Assembly: GCA_030549775.1 (NCBI GenBank)
Contig: CM060173.1
Location: forward strand, 28,958,032 to 29,022,031
Length of the DNA: 64,000 bases
Source of the DNA: Tamarix chinensis
Taxonomy: Eukaryota; Streptophyta; Magnoliopsida; Caryophyllales; Tamaricaceae
Direction: 5' to 3'
Of the stretch, positions 22,290-36,100 are shown piece by piece. The first letter of the stretch is position 1, and every line of letters starts with the position of its first letter. The position numbers were made by a program, and so were the translations under genes. The notes beneath the pieces are model-generated. The model was not told where the DNA came from. It did no database searches and worked only from the letters and a program-made list of their open reading frames with translations.

Positions 22290-22389
22290 TGATTTCATAA
22301 TCCAAAAGTATGGTCTCTCAAGCCCTAATCAGGGTTATTGTAAAGGTCGACACATAATACTCCCGTCCCTTTCATATATGTATTTATAT
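22290..22389. repeat. Direct repeat, copy 2 (partner at 21059-21153)
   Basis: Same wording and orientation as copy 1; followed directly by a short (AT)n run at about 22388-22408. Confidence 0.7.
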
Positions 22390-22409
22390 TATATATATAT
22401 ATATATATT

Positions 22410-23481
22410 ATGTTGATTACTGTGTGAACTTCTATTGAACGAGAATCATTTTATGCAGCTGCCATAACACGGAGCATGTGATCTTCTAGCATACTAACCT
22501 TGGTTCTCATTGGTGCAGCTGTTGCATTTCAGATTGTCTGTGAGGCAATAATAGGCCACTAGCAGCAAAAGTTTTCAGTCTCTGGTGGTGCTACAAAAGA
22601 GGCATCTCCTTTGTAAATTCCCCTCTTGAAGCACCAGACAGTAGCAGTATTTATTAGCCGTGTGTTTTACTTGAAGCTTCTCAAAGACAGGGAAACTAAA
22701 TTTTCGTGGTTAATTGTTCAGAACTCAAATGTATATTTTAGAGACATGCGACTCGAACCAAGTTATCGAATCAGGTGATCTGTCATTCTCTTTCCAGTTC
22801 CAAACAGCCCATTACTCTTTACTCGATAATGTAATAAAACAGGAATAGGGCTTCATGACCGATCAAGGACGGTGGTACCCAATTCATTGTTGCTACATGT
22901 AATGGTCTGCTGGTTGGGCGATCATCATTGAAGCCTTTATCCGACGAAGTTAGCTGTTTTAATATGATTTGAATATATTTACTAAAATTAATATATATTA
23001 ATTTAAAAAAATTACAGTTAAAAAGATAAATTTAGAAGCAAACGCTTTTACAAATACTAGAAGCCAAGTATTTCATTTACTTGACTTTTAGCTTTACATT
23101 ATGCATATTTATTATAAGAATTTGAAATCATTATTAATTGGAGTTCTTAGATCTATGGCAACCTTTTTATATCGTTGGATAGATCAATTATATGCCCGAT
23201 TAGGAGTGTACAACCTACTCATGTCTTAGAAATTCAGCTTGTGTTCTAGTGGATCTCTCTCGAGTTCTTACAGATCTATGGCTCTTGCCGCGATAGAAAT
23301 TTACCAAATCTGAAGGGATACATACATGATACATGTCTAGCTTCTCTCTACTAGTCCCTCATTTGCAGTGCCTTACACCTTTCATCTATCCTCTCTTCCA
23401 ATCGTTTCATTGTTTCTGTCAGTTTCAAGATTGTATTTGGATTGTTTGAGTAGCCTATCTTGCTGTACCAACACTTAAACA
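22410..23481. other. Gene-like but unassigned sequence, possible UTR or lncRNA
   Basis: 22430-22920 is less AT-rich than surrounding intergenic DNA and contains TTTATGCAG and TTGGTGCAG, which would serve as splice acceptors. All frames hold stops within short distances, so I cannot call a protein. 22960-23060 is AT-rich. A decayed gene or a non-coding transcript is possible. Confidence 0.3.
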
Positions 23482-23667
23482 CTAACCCTCGGGTATAATG
23501 GAAAAACTTGCCCACGATTTGAGGATGATACCATATTTAGGGCATAAGCCCATGTAAGCCACGTTATCAATATAGACCCAAACTAAGATTTTTGCATAAT
23601 CAGGACATGAAGGAGCCATCAAAAGCACTGTCGATGTGCACTGCAAACACAGCCGGTCTGCTTTCAC
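23482..23667 (-). CDS. Candidate terminal exon of an unknown gene
   Basis: On the minus strand a TCTGAGGCAG acceptor-like sequence is followed at 23667 by an open frame of 61 codons, reading VKADRLCLQCTSTVLL, then PSCPDYAKILVWVYIDNVAY, and ending WASFSIIPEG before a stop. Several Cys and aromatic residues give it a protein-like look, but I recognise no family, and I found no convincing upstream exon between here and 24321. It could be a decayed fragment or lie within the long 3' region of the S-acyltransferase gene. Low confidence. Confidence 0.25.
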   Translation of the reverse strand: MKADRLCLQCTSTVLLMAPSCPDYAKILVWVYIDNVAYMGLCPKYGIILKSWASFSIIPEG

Positions 23668-24320
23668 CTGCCTCAGAGGAGAAAAATTGGTAACCCTTTA
23701 TTTTTGTATCACCGTTTAGGTGAAGCCCAGGACTCCTGCATCATGATGTTCATCCGTCAATCGTTCTAACATTCAACCAGCCTACGTACCAAAACTGAGG
23801 GCACAATTTCTCGGACAATGGCAAATAAATCAGATCACCTTGCATGTTCCAACTTTCCGATGACAATATTATGCTTTACTACTTGCCAAACTCTCTTTAG
23901 CTACCATACAGCTTGCAGACCATAAAATAGAAATTTATTCAATTATACAGTCTGCTAAGATTCCTGGCAGTTTTCAAACATGGTATACCTCAAATTAATA
24001 CCTGACAAAATGCAACAAAGTAGGCAAAGCATATCTATGTGCAAAAGAAAAAATTGCCCCTTTCAGCGGGTATTGCCCGTTGGATTAACTGGAATTGGCA
24101 GAATATACCATAACTAACTACTGCCCTGGCAGCTGAGAAACTGGGTAGCGAGAGTGCTTGATGGCGCTCAGAATCCCATTTGCATAAGTATGAACCCATC
24201 ATCTCAAAGTTCAGAACTAATACACAGCTTGAAGATGGCTTTGGTCGTTGGAAAAGTATTCTACCTTCGACTGAGGGAACTTAAACAACCAAACACCCAA
24301 AGATAATCATCTGAAAGACA
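23668..24320 (-). other. 3' flank and likely 3' UTR of the S-acyltransferase gene
   Basis: About 650 bp downstream of the gene's stop codon on the minus strand. Composition is close to that of the exons and no other reading frame is supported. The transcript end could not be fixed. Confidence 0.4.
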
Positions 24321-27300
24321 TCATGAATATGGCTTCCTAAGGTTTGCCTGGCCAAATGATGATGATGCTTTCAGTGTACTGATTCTTGGAGCCTGATCGG
24401 ATCCAAAAAGTAGACTACTCCAGTTAACTGGTCTTTGAACTTGCATGGTAGGAATGCGATCACTGTCTTCTCCACCAGAAGCTTCATATCCATCACTGGT
24501 TGACCTTGACAATGGTAGTCCTGGTATGCCAGGTGCTCCATCAACTGGTAAGCCAGTAAGGTGCCTCGAATCTTCAGCTCCAGAAGAGGAAACTCGAAAT
24601 GGGTGGATATCAGGGGACTCTAAACTGCTTTCAGGTGAAGAAGCAACCATGTTAGCAGAGCTTGACATGGCTAGATTGGTACGAAAAGTGTTACGCCCGT
24701 CGAGCTGAAGAGGAGCCAAACTAATTGATGCATCTGTTCTCAGGTTGTTCCAATGTTTGTTGGATGCTTTAATTGAAGCACTTGTTAGTGATTCAATGGG
24801 TAAATCTACTGGAAGCCTTATCCTCTTACTATTTCGTCTCCTGCTATCGAGGTTTGGAACCACTCTCCTTCCACTGCTACTCATACTGCTATCTGTTTCC
24901 AGGCTGGGAGGTGCCCCTCGCCTCATAACTGGCTTCAGGATTTTAGATTTCTTCCTTGCCTCAGCAGCTACCTTAGAAACTTCTGCAGCATTTAGGCGTG
25001 CCAGAGTCCATGGACTGATCTTAACTGCAGGATTCTTCTTCCTGACTGGTTCCTCCATTGCCCTTGTCTTCCCATATGAGCTTACAGAACCAGTGTCTGG
25101 AGGGACTACATCATACTGTTAGGTAAATAACAAAGACAACATAAATACCATCAATTCATCAGAAGTAATCAGGTGCTGAAATATAAGGGCAATTAAGGTT
25201 TGTCAGGTCAGTCATCAATACTCCACACCTATGGAATGTGAAAATCTTCATTGATAAACTTTTCAGACGTATATGGACATAAATGTGTACCTGATCCTCC
25301 ACAAATAATCGAGGAGGTGTGCACCATGCAGCCCGATGAAACGCATTGAAAGAGCTAGCACTGCTTAATCCAGTAAGGGAGCTTACTTGAGACATCTGAG
25401 GGCTCTGTCCGCCTCCCACTGCTTGTTCCTGATCTCTCAGAGCTATAATGTAGTCATATGTGCTGATTCCCTAGCAAAGTTGTAGCATTGATAGATGTTA
25501 GAGGCAAACAGAAGCATGGAACTTGTCACAACACTGAGTCCAATCATATTGAAATGCCTGATAATATTTATTTTGTAAATGGATAGACAAAGCAATCATG
25601 TATGAGCTGGAACTCAGGCGCTATCAAGCTGACTGAAGAAGAGTAATGCACACTGACCACAACAGAAAGTGCTTGTGAAGTGAAAGGTGGAAAAAAAAGA
25701 CATAAAAGGCATCCTAGCCTTACCTTCTTTATGAGGAGAATGTGGAAAAAGAACAGCTGAGCCAGTGGCAGGGTTGCTATCATAGCCAGGATGGTGCAAA
25801 GAGCCTGTTAAAGTGCAATCCCCCATTTGTTAGCCTTAAATGTGGTTTAGGAGACATGCGAATCACAACGCTTCAGGGTCTTGAAACAGCCAATGATGTT
25901 GCAAAACTCAAAATAAATGAACAAGGGGGGAAGGTATACTGACCACCACAATGATGAAGGGCACAATAGAGAAACTGCTTCCCAGCTTGGAAACAATGTC
26001 TGCATCAAATCTCTTTCGGTCGAGAAAACAGCTGATTAATACAATAATTCCCGTTGACCATTGTAGAATAAGCTGCCATGTTAGAACAAGAGGCATACAT
26101 AGTCAATATTTACTTCTTCCAGTATGTAATCAGAACTCCAAATACATGAAATATAACATCAGATTCTTTTTCAGGCTAAAATTCTAGCACCGAGACAGGA
26201 TGTGATTCAGCAAAGCAAACCAATGCTTACCAATAGAATGGAGAAAACCATAAGAGTGAAGAACTTCCTATAATTTCGTTTACCTATACAGTTATTGAGC
26301 CACTGCAAAACAAGAATAAGTATTTATGAGAAATATTGCCACTTAAAGCCTGAAGTACTCGTGATTTGAATCGGATATTCCAGTAGATACCCGGCAATGA
26401 TGATCAAAACAGTCCACACATTTATCACAAACTCTGCAATGCTTGCTATACTTGAATACCTGAAACAGGAAATGGGAAATGAGCCTTGTACATCAGAACA
26501 ATCATTCCACATTAGTCAGTGTTCACAGCGATTGACATTAAGTATAACCGCAAGTATATATTGGTGCAGGAAGCCTAGTAAAATTTCTTGCAATGCAGGA
26601 ACACTCTACGTGTCAGCAATTACTTGGTGACAATGATCATTCGGTGTAAATGAGTAAACTACCTCAACTTCACATAAACTACAATAGAACATGCCATCTT
26701 CACTCATCTGTTGCTCAGAAGATTCTTTCCTGGAACTCATGCAGTTGCAGAGGACTGCACAAGGACAACACACCACTCCCACAACACAAGATGAACAGCT
26801 GGATGGTGTATTTTTCAGTTCACTTGCAGCTTCATGATCTTCTGCACTTGCGTCTATGTATTTTCCATCCTTACCTACAGCCTTATCTTCCTTTGTTGCA
26901 GCACTGCAATCGTGCATCGATGTGTTTGAGTCTCCTCCGAATTTAGAATCCTTAGTCTCAGCCTGTTTTCCGGTGACTGAAGTTTTCAGGTACTTTTTGG
27001 ATTTGAAGACTCCTGGATCAGCTGGATCAGCAGCTGCACACCAGATATACAGACCAAAAACACACACAATCTGCAATAGAAAACCTGATAAGATTAAAGC
27101 TTCCTAAAGCCAAGCAATGTTCACAATCTAGTAGAACGAAGTATGGCAGTGCAAGGATAAAGATAAACATTTTGCAGCATGCAAGCTTTTCACACATTGT
27201 GAGAGGAGTGAACCATGTCAATTCAAAGTTCAGCAATGAGCATTGATGTTGACCCGCTACAAGAAGGTTTTGCAACAGCAATTAGTAGAGCCCAGAAATA

Positions 27301-28490
27301 CATTTTAACACAGTTGAGGTGCTATAAGGGTCATTGACAAGATAATTGACCAAAAGTAGCGAGGAAGCAATATATCTTAGGAGAAACTCTGCGCCTATTT
27401 GTTTGCTGCTTCTGAAATTTTTAAGCAAATTCCGCATCTATCACAATACGTCATGCTAAGAAATAGATTCAAACTGAATTTAAATAAGCAGTATTTCCCT
27501 CCTTCAACTTCTACCATAAGCAATATTTGCGTTGTTGGTCATTAAAGCAAGGCGCAGTTCATTATGCAAGACTATTGATTACCACAATAGAAGCACACGT
27601 ACATCGATAACAAACCTAAATCTAACTGAAATGTGACCAGCCAAGGTCATACTCAAGCTCAAATCGGCATTTAACTGAGAACACCACGTGACTCAAAACC
27701 AATTTCATGAGATCTTTGCGATAGGCAAATAAAAGGCGCTAAAAGAAGCAGAATAATACACCATGGACAGTCGGGATAAATAACAGGGGAGCCCAGCGCG
27801 AAGTTTGATCGACTAGCAGAAAATAACATAAATCAACATAAATTTATCGATACAGCTGTGTATTTTATCCGATGCCTTCTTCCGTCAAAAAGGACGAGCA
27901 TGCCGCACTTTAGGAAGATAAATACGCAGATGGCGAGAAGAAAATCACTCATCAGCCATTGTCAACAAAAGTAAGTGATAGGGATGATAATGCGCTGAAA
28001 ACGATATCCGGGGAACGTTATGTGTGAGTTTGACTGAGAATAAATTCAAGGACAGTATCGTAAGAAGAAAGCAATCCATTTTGGAGAGATACAGCTCACG
28101 GGAGGCACCAAACCACACGAGCCAGAAGCGAAGAACACAGATCTCAACTTTCGAAACATCATCGAATTACAGACTAAGCGATAAATCTCGGAGAAAGGAG
28201 ATGGGGGGGGGGGAGGTAGAGGTTATCACATCGGGAAAAAAATTCACTTACCAGAGGAGTATAGACCCCCATAACAATGTACTGATAGAGTTTCTTTCCC
28301 ACAAAAGGAGCAAAGAAGACGTAGAAAGCAAAACCCAATGCCAGGAATACAGCCACAGCAACAACCTTCACATAAAAGGAAACCAGGAATTGTTTAAGGA
28401 AGAAAAAAAAGAAGAAAAAGGGAAAGCATCAATGGAGATGATGGGTACCTGAAGGGGATGGTATGGGAGTTGCCATCCATGCTTTCTCAT
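24321..28490 (-). CDS. PAT22: DHHC protein S-acyltransferase (palmitoyltransferase), PAT21/PAT22 type, nine exons
   Basis: Exons on the minus strand: 28490-28449, 28365-28252, 27070-26663, 26459-26391, 26302-26231, 26072-25944, 25804-25724, 25470-25291 and 25115-24321. All introns are GT-AG, all joins are in phase, and the sum is 1890 bp (629 residues). The start reads MRKHGWQLPYHP. Membrane spans fall at about 15-33, 45-66, 224-252 and 268-303. The DPG motif is at 70-72, and a Cys-rich loop (SCSSCVVGVVCCPC) lies in the first cytosolic region. The DHHC cysteine-rich domain runs about 180-217, with the catalytic DHHC at 207-210, followed by WLNNCIGKRNYRKFF. GISTYDYI at 306-313 replaces the usual TTxE. 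A 260-residue Ser-rich tail follows, including IHPFRVSSSGAED. Members transfer palmitate to Cys of membrane-associated proteins. Residue 205 is Cys where relatives, as I recall, have Gly or Arg. PAT21 versus PAT22 was not separable by eye. Intron 2 is 1.18 kb. Confidence 0.93.
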
Positions 28491-29110
28491 ATTTTTTTCC
28501 CCCTCCCCTTTCCCTTAAAAATGCAAGTCCAATAGAAAGAGAAAATTGTTTCTAAAGAAGTGTAAGCATTGCCCAGTAGATAACTAAACGAGGTGACAGA
28601 CAGTAGCAGTAGTTTTGATTCAACTCGTTCAAGTGAAATTATGTTGTTTCTCACTTTCCCTAATTTTCCGGGAAAGATGAAATTGGATCGCTGAATAGTA
28701 ACGTCCGGACAGAAGGAGCATTGTTCTCAGTTTTAACTTCACACAAGTTTAATCAAACGGAGAGGAAGAAAATGGAGGAAGCGGGGAGGTCATAAATGGA
28801 ATCAAAAGAAGGAATGTGGGATTTCTTCCTCTCTGTAAATAAGGAGAGAAGAATTGGGTCAAGCGTTGTCTTCTCGTTCACTGAATCACAACCCCTGTCA
28901 CGGTGAGGGAGAACGAGGGAAGAGGGAGGGAGATAGGGAGAGGTATTTTTTCTGGGTGTTTTTTTTTTTATAATTTTTCCTTACTGTGATTACTTTTACA
29001 AAGGGGTTGAGAATTGAGATCTGCAAGGACCCAGAGAGAGGAAGGTGGGTGAAGAGTGTGAAGATGACTGGAGGGTGCTGGGACTTTTGCTTTTATTGAC
29101 GTAGTCTGAG
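28491..29110 (-). promoter_or_regulatory. 5' UTR and promoter region of the S-acyltransferase gene
   Basis: Immediately upstream of the ATG on the minus strand. On the sense strand 28860-28960 is C/T-rich (CCCTCTCCCTATCTCCCTCC-like), as is common in plant leaders, and 28490-28510 is T-rich then A-rich before the start codon. No TATA box was assigned with confidence, and the transcription start is not determined. Confidence 0.45.
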
Positions 29111-32100
29111 TGAGCGAGGAGGCCAAAAGCTAGAATGGCCCAAAAAAATAAAGTTTTTTATTTTTACTGTGTTCAGTATTTATGTATTTAATGGCGTTTG
29201 TTTGATTGCAACTATGCTCTGGTTTTTATTGCCCTTTTCGGATAGGCGAAATCATGTGTCACTCAGGTCAGTGATTACAGTCTGGAACAGTTGGGGTCTT
29301 TTTTTTTTTTCTCCGTCTGTATGGTAATTGCCCACCAGACCCAAAGCTCGTTTACCTCCTCTGGCTCCGTCTGTCCGTCTGTCCCCCGTCCTACCCTCGT
29401 CTCTTTTCCACACGCTGATTATTCAGGATGGGGCGGATAGGAATTCCATTATATTATCCACGGCCCTAGTCCTCCAACCAACAAAAAGTTCTGTTATCCA
29501 CGGCACTCCGACCTTTTTGTTTGCATTAGTCATTGAGTAGGATCTAAGTACTCACACCGGTTGCATAATTGCGGTCGTTATAAAATACATACGGGTATCT
29601 GATTATCCATAATTTTAAGACCTTTTAGTATAATTGAGACAGATTAAATACTAATATTTGATTACGTCTGAATATGTGCGTCTGATTATAGAAAAGTTTT
29701 CAGTTTAGCTGTCAGTTTAGAACTAGTGTTTTTTTCTTCCCTCTTTTTCTTGAATTTATTTAATATCTTTAATTCTCTAGTAATAGTCGTCGCTGTCAAC
29801 TCTGTTACCAGACGACTTTATGGTTTTCTACCCAAACGGTTCGTTCTTTCTGTTTGTTTAATCAAGTAAACTATGATTGCTATCAACTTATCGCCATCAA
29901 CCAATTGTCAAACGTATGGTTCGGAAAGCTTGCTTCGTTTCTATTTCTTCTCCTCCTCCTTTCATTTTTTTTTTTGTTCCGTTCGTGAATTCCTAAAGGG
30001 GCAATCTGCCTATCATTTTCTAAACTAGTTACGTTTTGTAATGAATCTAATATGGGTTGTAAGGAAATACTAACCACCGCCACCACCACCGACGGAGATA
30101 TTATTGAAGAAATCCGGTGCAACCAATTTTCAGTGCACTAATTAATTGCACATTTAGTATATTAATAATAATGTACTTTTAATATATTTTGACGTAATTT
30201 TTAGTATATTTTTATAAATGTACACTACAATGTACTAAAATTTTATTATAATTATATTAAATATAAATTAAGTGTACTAGGCAATCATCTCTCACACTAA
30301 TAACTAAAGATTTAGGATACAAAGGCTTATACATTGCTAACATGTTTTTTCCCCATCGGTATTCTTGCTAGACTGCATGTACCAGCTTAAGGCTACTCCA
30401 TGCATGATTGTGATTATGCTTCTTCAATCCATCCTTCCCATATATTAATTCAATATGCCTTCCTCTAGTATTTCAATTTGCTAAGATGATACATTCATTT
30501 TTTTTTTATGGGAGGGGAGAATGAAAATAAACTATAGCCATAGAATAGGAGATTATCTGTTAAGACGATCTCATATAGAGTTATGTGTACGTGTATTCGT
30601 TATCAAATTATTATTAACGGCGGATTAATATTTCGGACCGCATATGTTAGATGTTATGGTTGAATGTGCTTGGGCTTTGTCCGGATGAATCACTTTATGA
30701 AATAAGTATGGCTTTTAGGTTAAGTTTAGTTAGCTAATAGTACAAATTATTCCTTCGTTTTAAAATTTTCCTACAACTCCCTCGCTTTTTTGTTTCTTTT
30801 TCATGTCAATTAACAAACAAATAAAAAGCCTTAAAACTTAATCTCCTTTCAGCTCACTCGACTCGTACGAAGAGAATATTATACGAGTACTGAACAAGAA
30901 AAGACATGCCATTAAACATTTCAACTTCACTAATTTCAAAACTGACTGCCGCATTGGGCAATGGGGTTAGTTGAGCTGAGCCTCGAGAAGAAATTTTGGG
31001 GTTTAGCGGCCAGGGGCGCCATTGTGCGGAGCTTTCTAATTCTAAGGACCGCCTTGACCACGGGAAACCGTCTGACATTCGCAATTTCTTACAGCTAGCA
31101 CTGACCGACTTCGTGCAACATTCATCGATCACCTAATCAAATTTAAAATCTCTGCTTTGTGTGGCTGACTGTCCGCAAGCGTCTTGGAAGGAACTCGGTA
31201 TTTTATTTAACATTCACATGCACAACACAGTACGAGTTACGAAGCATGAAAATGAAATCCATTGGGACAGGGATTTGACACGGGGGTACTGTAGTGCTAG
31301 TAGTATGGAGCTCAGGCTGAAACTGAAATTCATCTTCATTGGAGGTAGGCTTGCGCTAGTCACACGCACGTACATATAATTTGCATCCGGTGAAGAAGTA
31401 TTGGTCGGGTTGAACGGGTCGAGTTATTTACGGGTTAATTGTAGGTTAGATCGGATAATTATTTTATTATTTAGATATGATCGGATTCAGAATAGTTTTA
31501 CGAAACAGGTCGGATTTAGGTTGAATTAGTTTAGGTTTGGATTGGATTTGAGTCAAATAAATTTATTTTTAAATAATTTCATGATCGAATTAACTTTACG
31601 GGTCATATTAAAGTTAATTTGATGAATTAGGTTTTTTTAAATTTTTATATGCTTGATAGAATTTAGTCTAAAATAATATTTGATCAAATCACTCTAGATT
31701 TGGATCAAATCGAACATCAACCACTAATATTAATCTAACTCATTAACTACATAAGTAAGTATTACATTTAACTTTATTTAAGTATGTGATTAATAATGTG
31801 TTATTAATTATTATTAATTTATTATTACAACTTTTTAATATTATATTTTTTACATGAAAAAATAGATAAAATTAAATTATCTTTGGTGAATAAGTATGTT
31901 CACAATAAAAATAAGAAAAATAAATAAAATAATATATTTTTAAAAGTTTTAAATAAATAATAAGATATGTAAAAAAATTTATTATCACAATTAATTAATA
32001 TTAAATTTAATTTTATTAAGTTAGATATAGCTAATAACGGATTAAATTTGTATCGGTTGATCGATAGCGGATTAGATCGATGTTAAATTATGAGTTAGAT

Positions 32101-33179
32101 TCAATTTTAAATTTAAACGGAATAGGATCACTCGCATTTAGATTAATATTAATCCGGATAACTTTTGAATTGAATTTCAATCGAATGAAATTGATAAATT
32201 TTTTAAATTATATCGGATAAGATTTTGTATAAATAAAATTAAATCGAAAAAATCGAATTGCATTTACCGGCTCTATACGTGTGTTGGTGGGACCACACCT
32301 TTGCTTATGCAAAAAGGACTCTTTTTCTCAACATTTGTTTTAGTAAATAGTAATAGGGAAAAAGGACTTTCGTCGTGGTGGTGGTGGTAGGGTTTATAGG
32401 CAAGTGAGATAGGAGCATGTAGGAGTAATTAATGGAGTCAATTAATGAGCCGAACGAACCCAGTCCCATGTGGACCTACACCCATAATTGGCACATCCTA
32501 TATCTCTACTACTGTTTGCTTGTGAATTGTCACTTGCGAGAAAATGATGCTGTTCGCATGTTCGGCTTAAAAAAAAAAAAAAAAAAAGTAAATACTAGTA
32601 TGATGTACCAGTCTACGACATGTTTGTCCCTTATTATTCTTACTATTTATTTTTTTTCATGTTGCTGGCTGCTACAACTACCTACGATGAATGAATTACG
32701 GGGGTTTCCCTGCCCGTTAATTCACCGAAAAAATGCATCCGTGATGAAGAAACTTCAAAAACACATTTTCATTTTCTTTAGATTAAAATACATACAATTA
32801 AATAAGTCTCTCCTTGAAAAAGTTATTGTCGTTACTGGTTATTAGCTATTAGGGACGGTTTGCTCTTTCATTGCATTGAGCATATAAGTTTACTAATATT
32901 AGTGCAACTTTTTTAGAAAGTTACGGTTAAAAAACTATGGGCTGAGAATAAAATTGTAACATCTTTATTTATTTTTTTTCAAACTTTAAAATTTTATTTA
33001 AACAATTTAACACATTAATAAAATAAAAAATAAGAATAAAACCGTTGTATATGACACTAATACAATAAAAGATGTGCACATCATCTGACTTATATCGAAT
33101 AAAAAACTAAACGATTTAACTTAACTTTATAAACTATAATATGCATAAACATTTGTACACAACAAGTTTACAACCAACA
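29111..33179. other. Non-coding flank with decayed repeats
   Basis: No supported gene in 4 kb. 31380-32265 holds GGTCGGGTTGAACGGGTCGA-like wording that decays into AT-rich DNA and ends near TTTACCGGC, resembling common plant MITE/TIR sequences, but no ends were fixed. 32569-32588 is a poly(A) run of about 19. The 92-codon minus-strand frame at 30854-31132 lies in less AT-rich DNA; I recognise no domain and do not call it. Confidence 0.4.
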
Positions 33180-36100
33180 TGATAACAAAAGTTGGGGAGA
33201 GTGTTTAAGTATAAGGGCAAAATTTATAAGAGCCCAAAAGATGTCTTGATAAAAGTAATAAAAGTATACCACCACAAAACTCTTACACTTATCCTACTAT
33301 ACTCAGTAGTGCAACCTGAACACATCATAAAAACAATGACTTTCGATCTCCTTATTCTTCTGATTCTTAGAGTCCTCAAACCCATGCATTCTCTTAATAC
33401 AAACCTTCGAAATGGTATAATATTAGTATGACTTCCTTGTATCAAGTAAACTTATAATACATCATCCTCCTAAACCTTAATTACCCTAGGTAAGTAAGTT
33501 TGTGGTTTGTTTCAAGAATTTTATTATCGAATTTCATCCCCTTTTGTATTGAAATCGAACTTTTGTTGTTTATTTCATTCGTTATATAAAGTTTCACTCT
33601 CCGTGATTCTTATAATCGTTGCATATTTAATCCTTGTTAAAAATTCTTATGCATTCCTAAAATTAGTCTAATCCACACTTTTCATTCATTTATTGTTTAT
33701 CCATTCTATCTAAATTGCTAAGTCGCAGAGATTTTCTTTTACATGATTAGATGATTTTAGCTGTTCTTATCCATTTTAATCTATTTGCACTCTGAACTAA
33801 TTCCAAAACCAAATATTTTTATATGTTTGGTTTTCTAAAATTATTATGCATAAATCCTTATATTTGTAAACCCTCTATTATTTGTTTCATGTAATTTTGA
33901 AAAAAAAAACATATTTTTGTAGATGATCATTTTTGGTCTTTTTCACTCATTTACCGGTTGTCAATTGTCAAGCCAACTTTGTCACTCAATATTTTTATAT
34001 ATTTGGGTTTGTAAAATTATTCCTTACCTTTCCATAAATTTTCATAATTTTTGAAATTCATTTGATATTTTTCCAATAATGGCTCATTATTAAACTTTCT
34101 TACAACTTGAATATTCAATATAAACTATAACCAATCCTCTAACCATTATTTTAATCCTAACTAACCTTCTAACTAAAAGAAAATATAATCTATCTTAGTC
34201 AAATTTCATATAACAAAAAAATTACACTAAAGTACCATATATAATCATGATTTTATGACATTTTCTTACACATTCAACTATAATCTAATATCTCTCTTAC
34301 ATTCCTAATCCTAGAAGTAAAGTTAGGAAATAATCAAATCAAAAGCTCACTCAACACTCCTCCCTATTATATGTCACCTTATTTTTTGCCAAATCATGGA
34401 TTCCATTTCAAACCACATATAAAATCACACATTTTTGGTAGAATGCAAAGCTAATTCCCCCCCCCACCCCAAATTTGAACAGCTCATTCTCTCTCTTTTT
34501 ATTTGTCATCTTCCTTTAGTTTTTTTTTTCATTCGAAAGATTTCATTGCATATTACAACTCCATATGCTTTAATCCCCTAAAATCAAGCCTCATCACCCT
34601 CAATTTTGCCCCTAACTCTTGCTTCCAACCAACTACCACCTACAACAAACTAGGTTTTTTCATGACTCCTAGCCGAGTTTATTCCTTTGTTTGGCCCACT
34701 TTCTTTGTGAGTCTTCTTGTGATTTTACTGGGTATTGTTCCTTTCATGTTTGGCTACATTTAACATCCATTCCCCCCTGTGTTGTGCCCTCATCACCTTC
34801 TTTTTCCCTATCCTTTTCTCTTGTCGACCAACCTTGCATCATGATGTAGGTTATGTTTTTTTTTTTTTTGTGATTAACTTGCATGCCAACCCCTAAGTTT
34901 CACCTTCTTCCTCCCTCTTTCTCTCATATTTTTCTTGCCTTCTAAAATCTTAAATCAAGCTCTTCCATCCTCTTGTTGTTGGTTATTCTACCTTCCTAAG
35001 TTCCTCCATTTCAATTCCTTTCTTCCCTTTTTTCCTATTTATTAATATTGGTTTATCTAAATATTTTTATCTTATATTCTTGAAGGCAATCAAGTGGCTT
35101 AGAGAAGTAATTGCTAGATTCCTTATTTTAGCTTTGCTAAGGAGTTTAGGTTAGTAACTAAACTAATATTAGGAATAAGATTTTATGCTACTTGTATTAT
35201 ATATTATTTTATACAATATTAGCTTTATTTTAATTATAGGCATGAAATAATATATTGTAAAAATCTTGTATGACATATGTATGTTGCTATCTTATGTGTA
35301 TAAGCATAGAAATTTTATGAGAGAATAATTTGTTTGGTTTTCACATGTTCTTATGTCTACCGAAAATGTGATAAATGTCCAATGGATTTGTGATGAATGT
35401 GCAGTAGAGTCATGGTAAAAAATCAATAGAATCTTATGAATATGGTTATATTTGAGTAGTTTATCTCTTGCATTTGTTATTTTATGTGAGTTTTTATTGT
35501 TTTAAATTTATCTAGGTATTTCATTATATGTAGAATAGGGTATAGAAGCTATGTTATGAATTTTTGATCATTTAGAGTTGAAATGAAAAAAATTTAAATT
35601 TTTGGACATATTCATCCAAGGGTATATTGGGCATCACATATTATTTTTGAAAGTTTAAAGTGTGCCATGGTATTCCTTGGGGGGTTTTTTTTTTATTTAC
35701 ATAAAATGTGGTATATAATGTGTTAGAGTTTGATGTTGTTTAGAGTAAGTTATAAATTTTGAAAGTTTAAGGTGATTTTACAGTTTGAGGATATCTAAGT
35801 TATTATGCCTTAATTCTGAAAATTTTAAAATCTAATTGAATATTAAGTTGTTAAAATGGATAAGTGTGATAATTGAGTGGTGATTGATGAGTGGAGTTAG
35901 ATATCTTAATTTAAATAGTTGATTAAGCGATTAAATGATATTTTATGCACATTAAGTATCCTTAGTATTTTATATCTAGTACCTATATTTAATGTTCATC
36001 CTAAGAAAATAATTGATCAAGTGTAAGCCTTTTTTGCATGAAATATACCTATCTTAATGCTTGGACAAATTATTTGACCTTATGGGCATATGTAGTCATT

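Noticed and set aside
24445..25122. Plus-strand frames of 87 and 125 codons
   Set aside because: Antisense shadows of the last exon of the S-acyltransferase gene.
32432..32845. 137-codon frame on the plus strand
   Set aside because: Runs through a poly(A) tract read as a Lys run and has no domain; composition is that of intergenic DNA.
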